Shown here piece after piece: positions 1 through 9,234 of a stretch of DNA of 54,116 nucleotides. The translations under genes and the position numbers were made by a program. The stretch is from Schwartzia sp. (in: firmicutes) (GTDB taxonomy: Bacteria > Bacillota > Negativicutes > Selenomonadales > Selenomonadaceae). Each line of letters begins with the position of its first letter. Within the stretch, counting starts at the first letter, position 1. The notes beneath the pieces are model-generated. The model was not told the origin of the DNA and ran no database searches. It worked only from the letters and a program-made list of their open reading frames with translations. Where the stretch lies: positions 1 to 54,116 of the forward strand of contig JAFVAI010000113.1 in assembly GCA_017480545.1 (NCBI GenBank), given 5' to 3'.

Positions 1-2
1 AC

Positions 3-2588
3 GAACTCTATATCAGCCTTGGCTTGGACATCGCCCGCCTCCAGTTGGATTTCGACACGGCGGGAAAGACAGTATCGCAGGCGGTGGCTCGGCTCGGTAG
101 CAAAGCCAATCAGATAAAGCTGAAGATGGACGTTGACCTCGCCAAACTGGAAGGTGTCGGCACGGAGCTGGACAAGCTGAAGGTCAAGCACCAAGCCATC
201 AATCAGCAGTTGGACATCCAGCGGAAGAAAGAGGAAATCCTCGCCGCCGTCCTCCGGGATGCCCAAAAGACCTCCGGCAAGGACAGCGATGCGGCGCACA
301 GAGCGGAAACCAATCTCCTGAAACAACAGCGGATTGTGGCACAGACGGAAGCGGAAGTCCGAAAGCTGAACGCCGATATGCAAAAACTCGGCGGCACAAT
401 CACCCAGACAACGGCGAAAGCCGGTAGTTTCGGTACGACCATGACCGCCGGGCTTGCCAAGGCAAGAAGCGGTGTGTCCAGTCTCACGGGAGGCTTTTCT
501 TTGCTCTCCGCAAAAGCGGCTGCGGCAATGGCAATCCTCTCCACCGGGGCAGGGCTGTTCTCCCTCACCAAAAGTGCGATGGAGGCCGGGGAGAATTTCT
601 ATCGGCTGACAAAACGGCTCCATGCATCGGCGGCAGAGGCCGGGCAACTGAACCGCACGTTTCAGCTTGCGGGAATGGACGTGATGACCGTTATCCCTCT
701 CATCGCTCGTTTAGATAAGCAAGTGGAGCTTGCAGGGGAATCCGGCAACGACACCACCAAGGCCATGGAGCGCTTTGGCATATCTATTCTCGATTCCGCC
801 GGGAATCTCCTGCCCCTCAATGAGCAGTTGGCGCAGCTTGCCAAGGGCTACGCTTACGCCACCGAGATGGGACAGGAGGAAGCATATACAGCGGAAATCC
901 TCGGCGCAAGGGGCGCGGCGCTCATTCCTCTCTTGGAGCAGTACGATGACCTCATGAAGGTTGCCGCTAGCGTCAAGACCACAGGGCTGATGAATCCCGA
1001 AGAGAGCCACAAAACTTGGCTTCAGTGGAAAGCGATGGAAATGGAGATGTCCCAGCTGAAGTCGGCCTTCGGGACGGCTCTCCTTCCCCTCGCTACGGAA
1101 CTCATGCCAAGTGTCACAGACTCCTTTCGAGAAATGGTGAAGGTCATCGGTGACAACAAGGAAACCATCAAGGATGCCGTGAAGGGCTGGGGTTCGGCTC
1201 TCAAGACCGTAGCGGAGCTTTTGGTGTTCATCGGCGAACAGCTGCACGTCATATCCGAAAGAGCACAGGCCAACAAGTGGCTCATCGACAATCACCCTGC
1301 GGCATCTCCCCTTATCGCCGTGCCTATCCTCGGTGGGGCTGTCCTCGACCAGATGTACGGGGATGAATATAAGGCATACCTCGAAGAGCAGAAAGCCCTG
1401 CAGGAGAAGGCAAAAGCGGAGAAAGATGCCGCTGCCGAGGCTGAGAAAAACAAACGTGCCCAGTTCGAGAACGCCACAGCCGCCAAGAAACGAGCCGAGG
1501 CAGAAAAGAAAGCCGCCAAAGCTACCGAGGAGGCAACGAAGGCCAATAAGCAACTCACCGACAGCTTGTATGATTTGACGCACACCGAATTGGAGAAATC
1601 CCTTCACGACATCACCAAGGAAATCGAGCAGTTCAAGGAAAAGGGCGCGGATGTAGATTTACTGGACGAATACAAATTAGCGAGGCAGGCAAAAGTTTAT
1701 GAGGATTTTCAACGAAACGTGGTGGACAGCACTCAGGCTGTTTATCGAACGGAGCTTCAGAATCAGCTGGCGAATATTGACCGGGAGATGGCGTCATACC
1801 GTCAGAAGGGACTGGACGAGGTTTCGGCAACTCAATGGGCAGAGGCCAGTAAAGCCCGTGTCATGGAGCAATGGGAAAATGAGGTTGCATCAAAAATCAA
1901 TTCCGTGTGGAAAACGGAACTTCAGAACCGCTTGGATGATATCGAGCGGGAGAAACAGGCTTGGATTCAAAAAGGGCTGGATGAAGTCAAGGCGACGCAA
2001 TGGGCAGAAAAGGAAAAGCTCGATGCCAAGCGCAATGCGGCGCTCCAAGTCCTCCAATCCCAGAAAGAGGAATTCAAAGCCTATCTCCAAGGCGGCGAGC
2101 GAGGTTTAGCGGATTACTACAAAGCCGCTCACGGCTTCACAATGGACGACCTTCGCATGACGCCGGAGCAGTTGGCAGGATTTCAGCAGGCAAGGAAATC
2201 CATGCTCGAAAACATCCTGCCCAACTTCCGTGACCCCGCCGTCATAGCCGCCGAGCAGGAGGAAATGAAGCGCAACTTCCGTATGAGCGTAGGCGGCAGG
2301 GAATACAGCTATGATGAGGTTATGGGGAGCATGAACTCGGAACTTAAGGGCATCCGTCAGCAGATGGACAAACTCGGCTCCGCTCCCGTATCGCAGGACG
2401 GTGCCGGAGGTTCTCAAAGTCAGCAGGTTTCCGACAACCGCCAAGTGACCGTCCAAGTGAATATCCAAAACGCCGTGACACAGGATAATGACGGGATGCG
2501 GATGCTTGCCGACCAAGTGGCTGACCGCATCAAACCTGCTGTGGAAAATGCTCTGGGAGGTGGAGACAATTCATATTCAAGTTGGTGA
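3..2588 (+). CDS. Phage tail tape measure protein, 5' end cut by window
   Basis: This is the tail length-determining protein, which also helps DNA ejection. The open frame runs from the window edge (reading ELYISLGLDIARLQ), so the true start is probably only a few codons upstream and the TTG at 24 is not the start. Visible parts are an Ala/Lys/Glu-rich coiled-coil N-terminal region (about residues 30-130), a small hydrophobic stretch (about 150-185), a middle region, a Lys/Glu/Ala coiled coil (about 450-510) and three 55-residue tandem repeats (about 520-685). The length of about 860 residues is ordinary for a siphophage or myophage tape measure. It is followed by small tail genes, as usual. 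Confidence 0.88.
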   Translation, partial: ELYISLGLDIARLQLDFDTAGKTVSQAVARLGSKANQIKLKMDVDLAKLEGVGTELDKLKVKHQAINQQLDIQRKKEEILAAVLRDAQKTSGKDSDAAHRAETNLLKQQRIVAQTEAEVRKLNADMQKLGGTITQTTAKAGSFGTTMTAGLAKARSGVSSLTGGFSLLSAKAAAAMAILSTGAGLFSLTKSAMEAGENFYRLTKRLHASAAEAGQLNRTFQLAGMDVMTVIPLIARLDKQVELAGESGNDTTKAMERFGISILDSAGNLLPLNEQLAQLAKGYAYATEMGQEEAYTAEILGARGAALIPLLEQYDDLMKVAASVKTTGLMNPEESHKTWLQWKAMEMEMSQLKSAFGTALLPLATELMPSVTDSFREMVKVIGDNKETIKDAVKGWGSALKTVAELLVFIGEQLHVISERAQANKWLIDNHPAASPLIAVPILGGAVLDQMYGDEYKAYLEEQKALQEKAKAEKDAAAEAEKNKRAQFENATAAKKRAEAEKKAAKATEEATKANKQLTDSLYDLTHTELEKSLHDITKEIEQFKEKGADVDLLDEYKLARQAKVYEDFQRNVVDSTQAVYRTELQNQLANIDREMASYRQKGLDEVSATQWAEASKARVMEQWENEVASKINSVWKTELQNRLDDIEREKQAWIQKGLDEVKATQWAEKEKLDAKRNAALQVLQSQKEEFKAYLQGGERGLADYYKAAHGFTMDDLRMTPEQLAGFQQARKSMLENILPNFRDPAVIAAEQEEMKRNFRMSVGGREYSYDEVMGSMNSELKGIRQQMDKLGSAPVSQDGAGGSQSQQVSDNRQVTVQVNIQNAVTQDNDGMRMLADQVADRIKPAVENALGGGDNSYSSW
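1584..2078 (+). repeat. Three 165-bp (55-residue) tandem repeats in tape measure gene
   Basis: Units begin at 1584, 1749 and 1914, exactly 165 nt apart. Units 2 and 3 share TELQN, then a D/E-rich helix, then QKGLDEV and ATQWAE. Unit 1 (TELEKSLHDITKEI) is more diverged. The units look like helical segments. Gain or loss of one would change tape length without breaking the frame. Confidence 0.8.
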
Positions 2589-2901
2589 TGTACAGACTCT
2601 TGAGGTGGAAAACTGGCAGATTGTCCCGGATGACCGCCAACAGCAGATTGAGATTGTCGGCGGCGTAGCAGTGCAGGATTTCGGACACGTTGAACAGGGC
2701 GATAAGGTTTCCTGCTCCGTCACGGTTTTGGCTGACGGCTGGGAAACCATCAAGGGCTATTGGGACAATCGGACGCTCGTCAATATTTCCGATGAGGCGG
2801 GGGTTGTGTGGAGCGATATGCGCGTGGTGGTCAAAAGCTACCAGTATGTTCCCCACTTCCCCAAGGCAGTAAAAGCGACACTTGAATTTTGGAGGTTATG
2901 A
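2548..2901 (+). CDS. Small phage tail protein, function unassigned
   Basis: This frame overlaps the end of the tape measure gene. ATG 2548 and GTG 2560 are both possible starts; a GGAGG-like site at 2556-2563 could even serve a start near 2569, so the start is uncertain. The product is about 117 residues, with the core TLEVENWQIVPDD, a beta-rich middle and an aromatic C-terminus (ATLEFWRL). I do not recognise a named family with confidence. Its place directly after the tape measure and the beta-rich composition suggest a distal-tail or tail-adaptor role, which is inference. There is no signal peptide or membrane segment. Confidence 0.6.
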   Translation: MLWEVETIHIQVGDVQTLEVENWQIVPDDRQQQIEIVGGVAVQDFGHVEQGDKVSCSVTVLADGWETIKGYWDNRTLVNISDEAGVVWSDMRVVVKSYQYVPHFPKAVKATLEFWRL

Positions 2902-2903
2902 CA

Positions 2904-3323
2904 ATGGCAAATCAGCTTCACATCTATTACGGCAATCCTACTTCCGGCATGACGGATGGCACGGAGGCATCTTCCGGCACGGAGCTTTCTCCCATCGCCG
3001 TCACCCTCGATGCCAGCCAAGCCGAGGCGAAAGCGGTGAAATGCGCCGTGCGCTGTGACACGGGCTACTACATCGAGGGCAATACCACCATCAGCTTTGT
3101 CGGTACGAACACGGCAAAATGGAAAGTGGCCGAGGATAACAACTATGCCGATGCCGCAGCAGCTCTCTCTAACGCCACATGGCTGGACACTATCGCCCTT
3201 GCCAATGTGGATTCCTCGAACACCATCTTTTGGGTCAAGGCCATGTCCAGCACGGACGAAAATCCGCAGAACGATACGTCTGTCGATGTCCAAGCCGAGG
3301 GGCTTGTGGTGGCATCGTTGTAG
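2904..3323 (+). CDS. Phage structural protein, small, Thr/Ser/Ala-rich
   Basis: The start ATG 2904 has a GGAGG at 2891-2895 with good spacing; the ATG at 2898 is too close to it. The product is 139 residues and begins MANQLHIYYGNPTSGM. It has low charge, many Thr/Ser/Asn residues and alternating beta-type segments, as in virion surface or tail decoration proteins. The family is not identified. It lies between the short tail gene and the tandem fibre-like genes and is likely part of the same late transcript. Confidence 0.65.
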   Translation: MANQLHIYYGNPTSGMTDGTEASSGTELSPIAVTLDASQAEAKAVKCAVRCDTGYYIEGNTTISFVGTNTAKWKVAEDNNYADAAAALSNATWLDTIALANVDSSNTIFWVKAMSSTDENPQNDTSVDVQAEGLVVASL

Positions 3324-3333
3324 GAGGTGCATT

Positions 3334-4266
3334 ATGTCCTTCAAATACATAAATCCCGGCTATGCGGAACTCCTCGATGTGCAGGGCGGCACGACTGTCA
3401 CCGATGCAACCAAGAGCAAGACGGGCATCTGCTTCTACCAGCCCACTGACAAAAAGGGTCTGACACTCGCCGAAACTCCCACGGGGTTGTACGGCAAGTT
3501 TGATGTGTATATCGGCAACGATTACAACAGTTTTTCCACAAAAATAGTTTTGCTCCGCTCCAACGGCTACACTGAAAACGGCATTGGCTTTGTGAAGTCC
3601 AGCAATGCCATGTACTTCATGCGCTACTACAACGGCAATTCCAGTGTCGGCACAAAAGCCTATATATCAAGCCCTGAAACGCTGAACCTCAAGCTGGATG
3701 CCGTCAACACCTTTTGGTTTCGTGTGGCCACCGGCTCGGAAGGATATCTCGAAATTTACTCCAACGGGGTGTCCGTAGAGAAATATGATTTCGCCATCGA
3801 TTTTGCCACATCCCTCACATTGGTGGTTTACGCCAGCAACTCCAACGGCGCAATTTCCAATCTTATTTTGTCGGATACGGAAATCCACAAAAAAGAACAG
3901 GTGGTCATTCTCCCGATAAGCAATACGGAAACCACCATGACCGCAGGGGAGGACGGGAAGTACATCGCGGGAGCAGACGGGCAGATACTCCTGCAAGCCG
4001 TGGACACGGCATCTTTAATTGCCGAGTACGGAGCAGACTCCGACATCAATGGCATAGCCGTCATTGGCAATCCCGCCTACCGCACGGCAGAAGGTTTGGC
4101 AAATTTGACGGCACTTTCCCATGATGGAACTGCCATCACGGAATTCGGCACGAAAATTGCTCCCCAAAGCACATCGGGCATGGTGGGTATCGGCAAGGTT
4201 ATGTCTATGAAACTCCCCGCCTTGGCAAACTATAAATTTGGATGGAAGGCCGGTGTTAGCTCATGA
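3334..4266 (+). CDS. Tail/fibre-like protein, copy 1 of a tandem pair
   Basis: ATG 3334 is preceded by TAGGAGGTG at 3321-3329. The product is 310 residues, begins MSFKYINPGYAELLDVQGG and ends WKAGVSS. The first 220 residues look like a lectin-like or concanavalin-type beta sandwich (FYQPTD, LYGKFDVYI, FWFRVATG, LEIYSNG), which is inference. The last 100 residues have IxxYGxxSxxxGIAVxGNPAYRT. The next gene has the same plan, so the two arose by duplication. A role in host-surface binding is plausible from position and composition. Confidence 0.65.
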   Translation: MSFKYINPGYAELLDVQGGTTVTDATKSKTGICFYQPTDKKGLTLAETPTGLYGKFDVYIGNDYNSFSTKIVLLRSNGYTENGIGFVKSSNAMYFMRYYNGNSSVGTKAYISSPETLNLKLDAVNTFWFRVATGSEGYLEIYSNGVSVEKYDFAIDFATSLTLVVYASNSNGAISNLILSDTEIHKKEQVVILPISNTETTMTAGEDGKYIAGADGQILLQAVDTASLIAEYGADSDINGIAVIGNPAYRTAEGLANLTALSHDGTAITEFGTKIAPQSTSGMVGIGKVMSMKLPALANYKFGWKAGVSS

Positions 4267-5204
4267 GGTATATCAATCCCGGTTATGCCGAATTTTTAGA
4301 CGTGGATGGCGGCATGACCATTGAAAGCACCACATACAATCCAACGAACGGAGTGGCGTTTTACCAGCCCACAGACATTGAGGGTGTGAATATCGCCAAC
4401 ACCGTGAGCGAGTTCTACGGCAAATTTGATATCTTTCTTCCGCAAATCAGTTCTCTTCCGTCAAATTATTTCGCCAAAGTTGGCATCTACAAGCCGGGGA
4501 ACACGAATGCGGGGCTGAACGGCGTGGGCTTGTATAAGTACAGCAGTTCCTACATCCACGTAAAATCTCTCGTCCTTGGCAGCAACGACAAAACCATCAC
4601 CAACAGCGATGCAGCTTTCAATTTTGGCGGCATCAACCACTTCTATTTTTACTTCAAGGCTCGGAGTGAAAGTACTGCCGACGGAGAGTATTTCATCTAC
4701 ATGAACGGCACAAAAATACTGGAAGCCACGGGGAAATGGATATACATGGATAACACCACCAAGTTGGTGATTTTTGCCTGTGATGCCACACCCATCTCCA
4801 ATATTATCCTCGCCGACGAGGAAATCAGCATGAGGGAGCAGATACAAGCCGTACCGCTTGGCTCTCCCGTGACTGACATGATTGACCGGGAGGACGGCAC
4901 ATACCTTGCCGATGCAGCAGGACAGCAGATTTTGCAGACCGTTGATGTTGCCTCGCTCATTTCCCAATACGGTGGAACATCACGGGTGACGGGAATTGCC
5001 GTCGGAGGAAATCCCGCTTATCGGACGGGAGAGGGAATTACCACGCTCACAGGACTGTCCAAGGCAAGCGGCGAATTGCAAACCGAGCATGGAGCAAAGA
5101 CGCTCAGGACAAGCACGACAGCAGGAACGGTGGATTGCTATTCCGTGAATACCACAATCGCAGATATGGCGGGCTTGCAGTTGGGGTGGAAAGCCGGGGT
5201 GTAG
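4263..5204 (+). CDS. Tail/fibre-like protein, copy 2 of a tandem pair
   Basis: The start overlaps the stop of copy 1 (ATGA at 4263), so the two are translationally coupled. The product is 313 residues, begins MRYINPGYAEFLDVDGG and ends LQLGWKAGV. It shares with copy 1 the N-terminal motif, a FYQPTD segment, an FYGKFD segment and the C-terminal GIAVGGNPAYRT block. The middle parts differ much more than the ends, which would fit diversification of a binding domain between conserved attachment ends. The precise function is unknown. Confidence 0.65.
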   Translation: MRYINPGYAEFLDVDGGMTIESTTYNPTNGVAFYQPTDIEGVNIANTVSEFYGKFDIFLPQISSLPSNYFAKVGIYKPGNTNAGLNGVGLYKYSSSYIHVKSLVLGSNDKTITNSDAAFNFGGINHFYFYFKARSESTADGEYFIYMNGTKILEATGKWIYMDNTTKLVIFACDATPISNIILADEEISMREQIQAVPLGSPVTDMIDREDGTYLADAAGQQILQTVDVASLISQYGGTSRVTGIAVGGNPAYRTGEGITTLTGLSKASGELQTEHGAKTLRTSTTAGTVDCYSVNTTIADMAGLQLGWKAGV

Positions 5205-5207
5205 CAA

Positions 5208-7748
5208 ATGGGAATCATCGTTCAGCCAACAGCGTACATCTCTTGGATTCCCAAGGGCAACGTTGTCCTAAAGCCTACGGATGCATACATCACATGGCTG
5301 CCTCTCGGCACGATTCATCTTAAGCCGCAAATAACCGCCAGTTGGATTCCCATGGGGACAATCACCATAAAACCGCAATTGATGGCGGCTCTTGTCCCAG
5401 ATAGCGTCCAACGGGTCAAAGTCGATACCTTCCGCAAAATCGGCAAAACAAATGCTGTCATGGGAGATACGGCAAGGCATACGGGCAAGCCGGACAATAT
5501 TTCGGCAGACACCAACAGAGCCGTAGCTAAGATGGAAACCATCGGCAGCGATACCATGCGCCATGTCAAAGCGGAGAGAACAGCCACAGCCGATACCAAC
5601 CGCCGAGCCTATCTCCCCGTTGGCGTATTTGTACAGCCGCAAGCCTATATCTCGTGGATTCCCAAGGGAAACATCGTCCTTGCCCCTACGGACGTTTACA
5701 TTTCGTGGTTGCCCTTGGGGAAGATTGAGATTAAGCCGCATATCGCTGCGGCGTGGGTTCCTATGGGGACGATTGCCATTAAGCCCATGTTGGCGGCGAC
5801 CTATATCCCGGCAAATCGAGTAGTGCAGATAACGGCTGATACCAACCGCAGGACGGCTCTGCCCAATTACCTCACAGGAGATACCAAAAGAAGAATAAAC
5901 CGCTCCAATACTGCCATAGCCGACACCAGACGGCAAGTGCAATCGCCGTATATCGCTTGGGCTGTTGGTGATTTGCTCCGCAAGCTGACGCTGTCGAATA
6001 TCGCTACAGCAGATACACGGCGGACGCTCGGCGGCGAATGGGCTGTCGCTCTCGCCGATACTCAGCGTATCACCGGGGCGAATTATCAAGTTCTGCGAGT
6101 AGATACTTGGGTGGGAACAGGCAAAACCGAGCGCATCGCTTTCGACACCAAGAGAACACCGGGGATCGGAAATATTATCAGCGGTGACATCCTCCGCTTG
6201 GTGGGCTTAGGCGAACCGACAAAAGCCGATGCCTTGCGGACGGTTATAAAGCAGGAGATAGTTCCTGCCGACACTTCCATTCGTGTGCCATTGGTATTGG
6301 AATATGTGAATCGGAGCCAGCCGGTCAAAGCAAAGGCAAAGCGGCTTAAAGCTACAGCCGCTACTCCCATTACGCAGAACTTCTGCGACCACGGCATCCG
6401 CTCCTTTTCGATGGTGCTGGGGGAACTTACGCTCTCCGATACTTTCCAACTGGAAACGGTCATGCCGATGGAGATTGACGATGCGGTGCAGGGGCAGATT
6501 TTCGATTACCGCTTCCATTTTCTCGTGGAGGAAACAAGCCAGCGGGATTTGGTGCAGACCGTCAAGGGAATGTACAGCAAGGACGCTCTCCTATACACGG
6601 CGATAAATGCCACCGTGGATGAACTCAATGTGTCAGTCTATGCTCGGCAGATTGCCACGGCTCTTGGACTCACGCTCAATATAGTATGTGACGATTTCAT
6701 TCCTTCCCAGAATTTCGAGAACAGCGGCATGACCTATCAGGACATGATATCGGCTCTTTTCGGCTGGACATCGAAACTCCCGCAGCGGCAAATCAATGTG
6801 TTCATTCGCGGCGATACCCTCAACATCATTCAGCGGGGCTTGGAGAAATCCGTGGTGGATATTTCGGACTGGCCGCACAGCCGTCCCACCATCGAGCGGA
6901 AACTTGTCCGCTCCATTTGGCACAGCAACAACAACGAAGATCCCGACAACCAAGCCCACAACGAGGAGGACGATGCGCCGATTCCCTTCACGGGGACGAT
7001 TTCCTTCGAGGACATCAGCTATACCTATGAGGACGGCTATCTGGTGCGGGAGAAGAACGAGGACGGCGAGACTTCCTACTACTACCAAAACGAGTATGAC
7101 CGGGATGGAAATATGACGGGGAAATATGTCAGCCGCAAGGAAACACAGAATAAGGACGGCTCCAAGAGCGAGGTCGAATATGTGTATGCCGCGACCGCCA
7201 ACAATATCTATCTGTTCAAGGAGCGGGAGCGAAAACGAGAGCCGAAGGACACTCCCTCCTATATGGAAGAGTGGGATTCCGAGCGCATCACTTACCACGC
7301 CCCTATTGGCTATGGCTGGTATGCCACCACGGTGTATGAGGACGGCGAGAGAGTCGGAAGTTCCCTCTCCCAAGGCGCTCCCGGCGGCAAGGCCAGCCAG
7401 TACACCATCGACCAGTCCTCGTTAGGTTTCGGCTCCCACTATTCCTCGTATTATGACGAGGACGATGCCCAATACTCCTCGCTGATTGACACAGAATTTC
7501 CCGTCAAGGGCGAGGAGTATCTTGCGATTCTGACTCAGGCCATCGAATGGCTGAATCGGAAGGTGCAGGAGACTGTCACCGTGGAGATACACGCCAATAT
7601 CCGAGATGGCGTGCCTGATGTGGAACATATCGTGGATTTTACCGAGCGGATTCGCTTCGATGGCAACGAGTATTTTCTGGTTTCCAATTCCGTGGAGCTA
7701 AATCCACGGAGCCTTAAGCAAACTATCAAAATGACGAGGTGGTACTGA
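5208..7748 (+). CDS. Large tail hub-like protein with N-terminal repeats
   Basis: The product is 846 residues with a weak ribosome site. Residues 5-64 and 142-201 are two copies of a block containing AYISWIPKGN, then WLPLG, then PMGTI and IKP, spaced 137 residues apart. Residues 72-358 contain about sixteen degenerate [A/G/V]DTxR motifs. From about residue 390 the protein changes character and resembles phage tail hub or late-control proteins (FLVEETS, ALGLTLNIVCDDFIPSQNF, NVFIRGDTLNI), ending in a hub-like C-terminus (RSLKQTIKMTRWY). The hub assignment is by general resemblance only. It probably sits at the tail tip and may contact the host cell. Confidence 0.6.
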   Translation: MGIIVQPTAYISWIPKGNVVLKPTDAYITWLPLGTIHLKPQITASWIPMGTITIKPQLMAALVPDSVQRVKVDTFRKIGKTNAVMGDTARHTGKPDNISADTNRAVAKMETIGSDTMRHVKAERTATADTNRRAYLPVGVFVQPQAYISWIPKGNIVLAPTDVYISWLPLGKIEIKPHIAAAWVPMGTIAIKPMLAATYIPANRVVQITADTNRRTALPNYLTGDTKRRINRSNTAIADTRRQVQSPYIAWAVGDLLRKLTLSNIATADTRRTLGGEWAVALADTQRITGANYQVLRVDTWVGTGKTERIAFDTKRTPGIGNIISGDILRLVGLGEPTKADALRTVIKQEIVPADTSIRVPLVLEYVNRSQPVKAKAKRLKATAATPITQNFCDHGIRSFSMVLGELTLSDTFQLETVMPMEIDDAVQGQIFDYRFHFLVEETSQRDLVQTVKGMYSKDALLYTAINATVDELNVSVYARQIATALGLTLNIVCDDFIPSQNFENSGMTYQDMISALFGWTSKLPQRQINVFIRGDTLNIIQRGLEKSVVDISDWPHSRPTIERKLVRSIWHSNNNEDPDNQAHNEEDDAPIPFTGTISFEDISYTYEDGYLVREKNEDGETSYYYQNEYDRDGNMTGKYVSRKETQNKDGSKSEVEYVYAATANNIYLFKERERKREPKDTPSYMEEWDSERITYHAPIGYGWYATTVYEDGERVGSSLSQGAPGGKASQYTIDQSSLGFGSHYSSYYDEDDAQYSSLIDTEFPVKGEEYLAILTQAIEWLNRKVQETVTVEIHANIRDGVPDVEHIVDFTERIRFDGNEYFLVSNSVELNPRSLKQTIKMTRWY
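5220..5811 (+). repeat. Internal duplication (WIPKGN block) in tail hub gene
   Basis: The block at 5220-5397 is repeated at 5631-5811, offset 411 nt (137 residues). Both copies encode VQPxAYISWIPKGN followed by VL-PTD-YI-WLPLG and a PMGTI-IKP segment. Within each block the WxPxG unit itself recurs three times, suggesting a repeating beta-turn module. Confidence 0.75.
5421..6290 (+). repeat. Degenerate DTxR peptide repeats in tail hub gene
   Basis: In translation the motif recurs as VDTFRK, GDTARH, ADTNRA, SDTMRH, ADTNRR (twice), GDTKRR, ADTRRQ, ADTRRT, ADTQRI, VDTWVG, FDTKRT, GDILRL, ADALRT and ADTSIR. Most are 13-19 residues apart and interrupted once by the second WIPKGN block. This periodicity suggests a stacked or solenoid-like structure. 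Confidence 0.7.
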
Positions 7749-8026
7749 TGAACGGAGTAGACGGCTTGGCAGACAGCGTCAAACGGGCAATCCGCAACGT
7801 GAAGAAGGGCTACAAGACAAATGCTCAACGGGGACGGATTGTAGAAAACGGCTTGAAGGAAGCGGGAACGAACAAGCGGGTGTTCCTCGTGGAAGTCAGC
7901 GGCAGCAACCGCCGTTATTTCTGCAAAGCGGCTGTGGATGTGGATACCAGCGTTGGGCGCTTGGTTTGGTTTCTCCCTACGGAAGATAAGACCAGTGCAA
8001 TTTCTGGAGTCATCGTGGGAGCGTGA
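7748..8026 (+). CDS. Small phage protein, function unknown
   Basis: ATG 7748 overlaps the upstream stop (TGATG), with GAGGTGG at 7735-7741. The GTG at 7739 is inside the ribosome site and less likely. The product is 92 residues, with a basic N-terminal helix (LADSVKRAIRNVKKGY) and a C-terminal beta-rich part ending SAISGVIVGA. No family is recognised. It is coupled to the tail hub gene and likely acts in tail or baseplate assembly, which is inference from position. Confidence 0.6.
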   Translation: MNGVDGLADSVKRAIRNVKKGYKTNAQRGRIVENGLKEAGTNKRVFLVEVSGSNRRYFCKAAVDVDTSVGRLVWFLPTEDKTSAISGVIVGA

Positions 8027-8030
8027 TGTT

Positions 8031-9230
8031 ATGCATCAAGTCCGAGTGACCGCCGTCAACGGGCGAAAAATTCAGGCTGACGGGAAATGGCTGACGGCTA
8101 TCGGCAACAATGCCGTATCTGTCGGAAATCTCGTCTGGACGGACGGCAAATGCGTCTACGGCCATCACTCTGATGCCGGAGGCGCATCTACGATAATCGG
8201 CAGCAAGCCGGATGAGATACCGCTCCTTATCGGCAAGTACACATATTCCGAGGGAAATCAATACGGGAGCTACTCTGCCAAGAAAGGCGTCAAGATATTC
8301 GGCACCGGGGAAAAGCACGATGGCATGATAAACACCAAGAGCCGATTTGCCTTGGTTGACAACGACGAGGAGCAGGGCAGATATTGGCGGGATGTCAATA
8401 TGGATTCCAATGGCAATGTTTACAGAATCAGCAGGGGTTACGCCGATTATTTCGAAGGTTCGAGCAATGTCATAGGGAAAGATGTCGAGGTCATTGTCAA
8501 CGGCGGCTGTGTATCCTCCTTCAGTGTTCAAGACTACTTGGATGACGTGAAAGCGGATGCCGAGGCTCGAGTCGGTAACACCAACAAAGGGGACAGCGCA
8601 TCATCGGCCATCAACGGCAAAATTTTCTCCGCCGATGATTATTGGCTCATTGTTCATGCCGTAGGAACGGCGCATAAGTATATTGACTACTATCCCTATC
8701 TCACGGCCGGTTCATTGACTTGCTATATTGTAAGGCGATGGCTTTTGACTCCCCAAAGCAGCACCCTCATCTACGAGGAAAGCGTTTATTGTCACGGCTG
8801 GCCGCTCGATAACTGGGGTTGGGATTGCGAGATTGATTATTCGCCACCGAGGATTCTTGAGGTTCGCTTGCCGCTGGGAGACGGATATTATTATGTCCTC
8901 GGCGGCAATCCCACCCCATCCATAACGACTTCTCCACATCGCGGCGTGGGAGTGTACTTCATCGAGTATGGCGGCTACACGGCGTATGTCTATTCGCCGG
9001 AGGATAAGCTGATTGCAACCCTGTCCGAGGAAACCATCGGTCGCTGGATAAGTGCCACCAGCCATATTTCCCTGTACAAACTAAGCGGCGACAAATACAT
9101 CATAGCCGTCAAGGACTACGGCCTGTTCATTGCCCAAAACGGGAAATTGACATCGCTTGATGTGAAACCTTACAACTGGCGGCTCTGTCCGCTGAAGAAT
9201 ATAAAGTCTTGGAAAAAGCAGGAGGGATGA
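8031..9230 (+). CDS. Phage tail/fibre-like protein, function unassigned
   Basis: ATG 8031 follows GTGGGAG at 8015-8021. The product is 399 residues and begins MHQVRVTAVNGRKIQADGKW. The N-terminal 60 residues look like a small beta domain with VGNLVWTDGKCVYGHHSDAGG; the rest is rich in Tyr, Gly, Trp and Asp, typical of tail-tip or receptor-contact proteins. I see no peptidase, amidase or glycosidase motif, so I do not call it an endolysin. It lies just before the holin, the usual slot for the last structural gene. Confidence 0.6.
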   Translation: MHQVRVTAVNGRKIQADGKWLTAIGNNAVSVGNLVWTDGKCVYGHHSDAGGASTIIGSKPDEIPLLIGKYTYSEGNQYGSYSAKKGVKIFGTGEKHDGMINTKSRFALVDNDEEQGRYWRDVNMDSNGNVYRISRGYADYFEGSSNVIGKDVEVIVNGGCVSSFSVQDYLDDVKADAEARVGNTNKGDSASSAINGKIFSADDYWLIVHAVGTAHKYIDYYPYLTAGSLTCYIVRRWLLTPQSSTLIYEESVYCHGWPLDNWGWDCEIDYSPPRILEVRLPLGDGYYYVLGGNPTPSITTSPHRGVGVYFIEYGGYTAYVYSPEDKLIATLSEETIGRWISATSHISLYKLSGDKYIIAVKDYGLFIAQNGKLTSLDVKPYNWRLCPLKNIKSWKKQEG

Positions 9231-9234
9231 GTTT

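Noticed and set aside
711..1607. Long open frame on the minus strand opposite the tape measure gene
   Set aside because: It lacks a ribosome site and recognisable motifs, and lies fully opposite a well supported gene. The same applies to the long minus-strand frames opposite mur genes (for example 31196-34228).
8031..9230. Endolysin at the end of the phage late operon
   Set aside because: No amidase, lysozyme, peptidase or cell-wall-binding motif is visible in the protein, in spite of its position before the holin.
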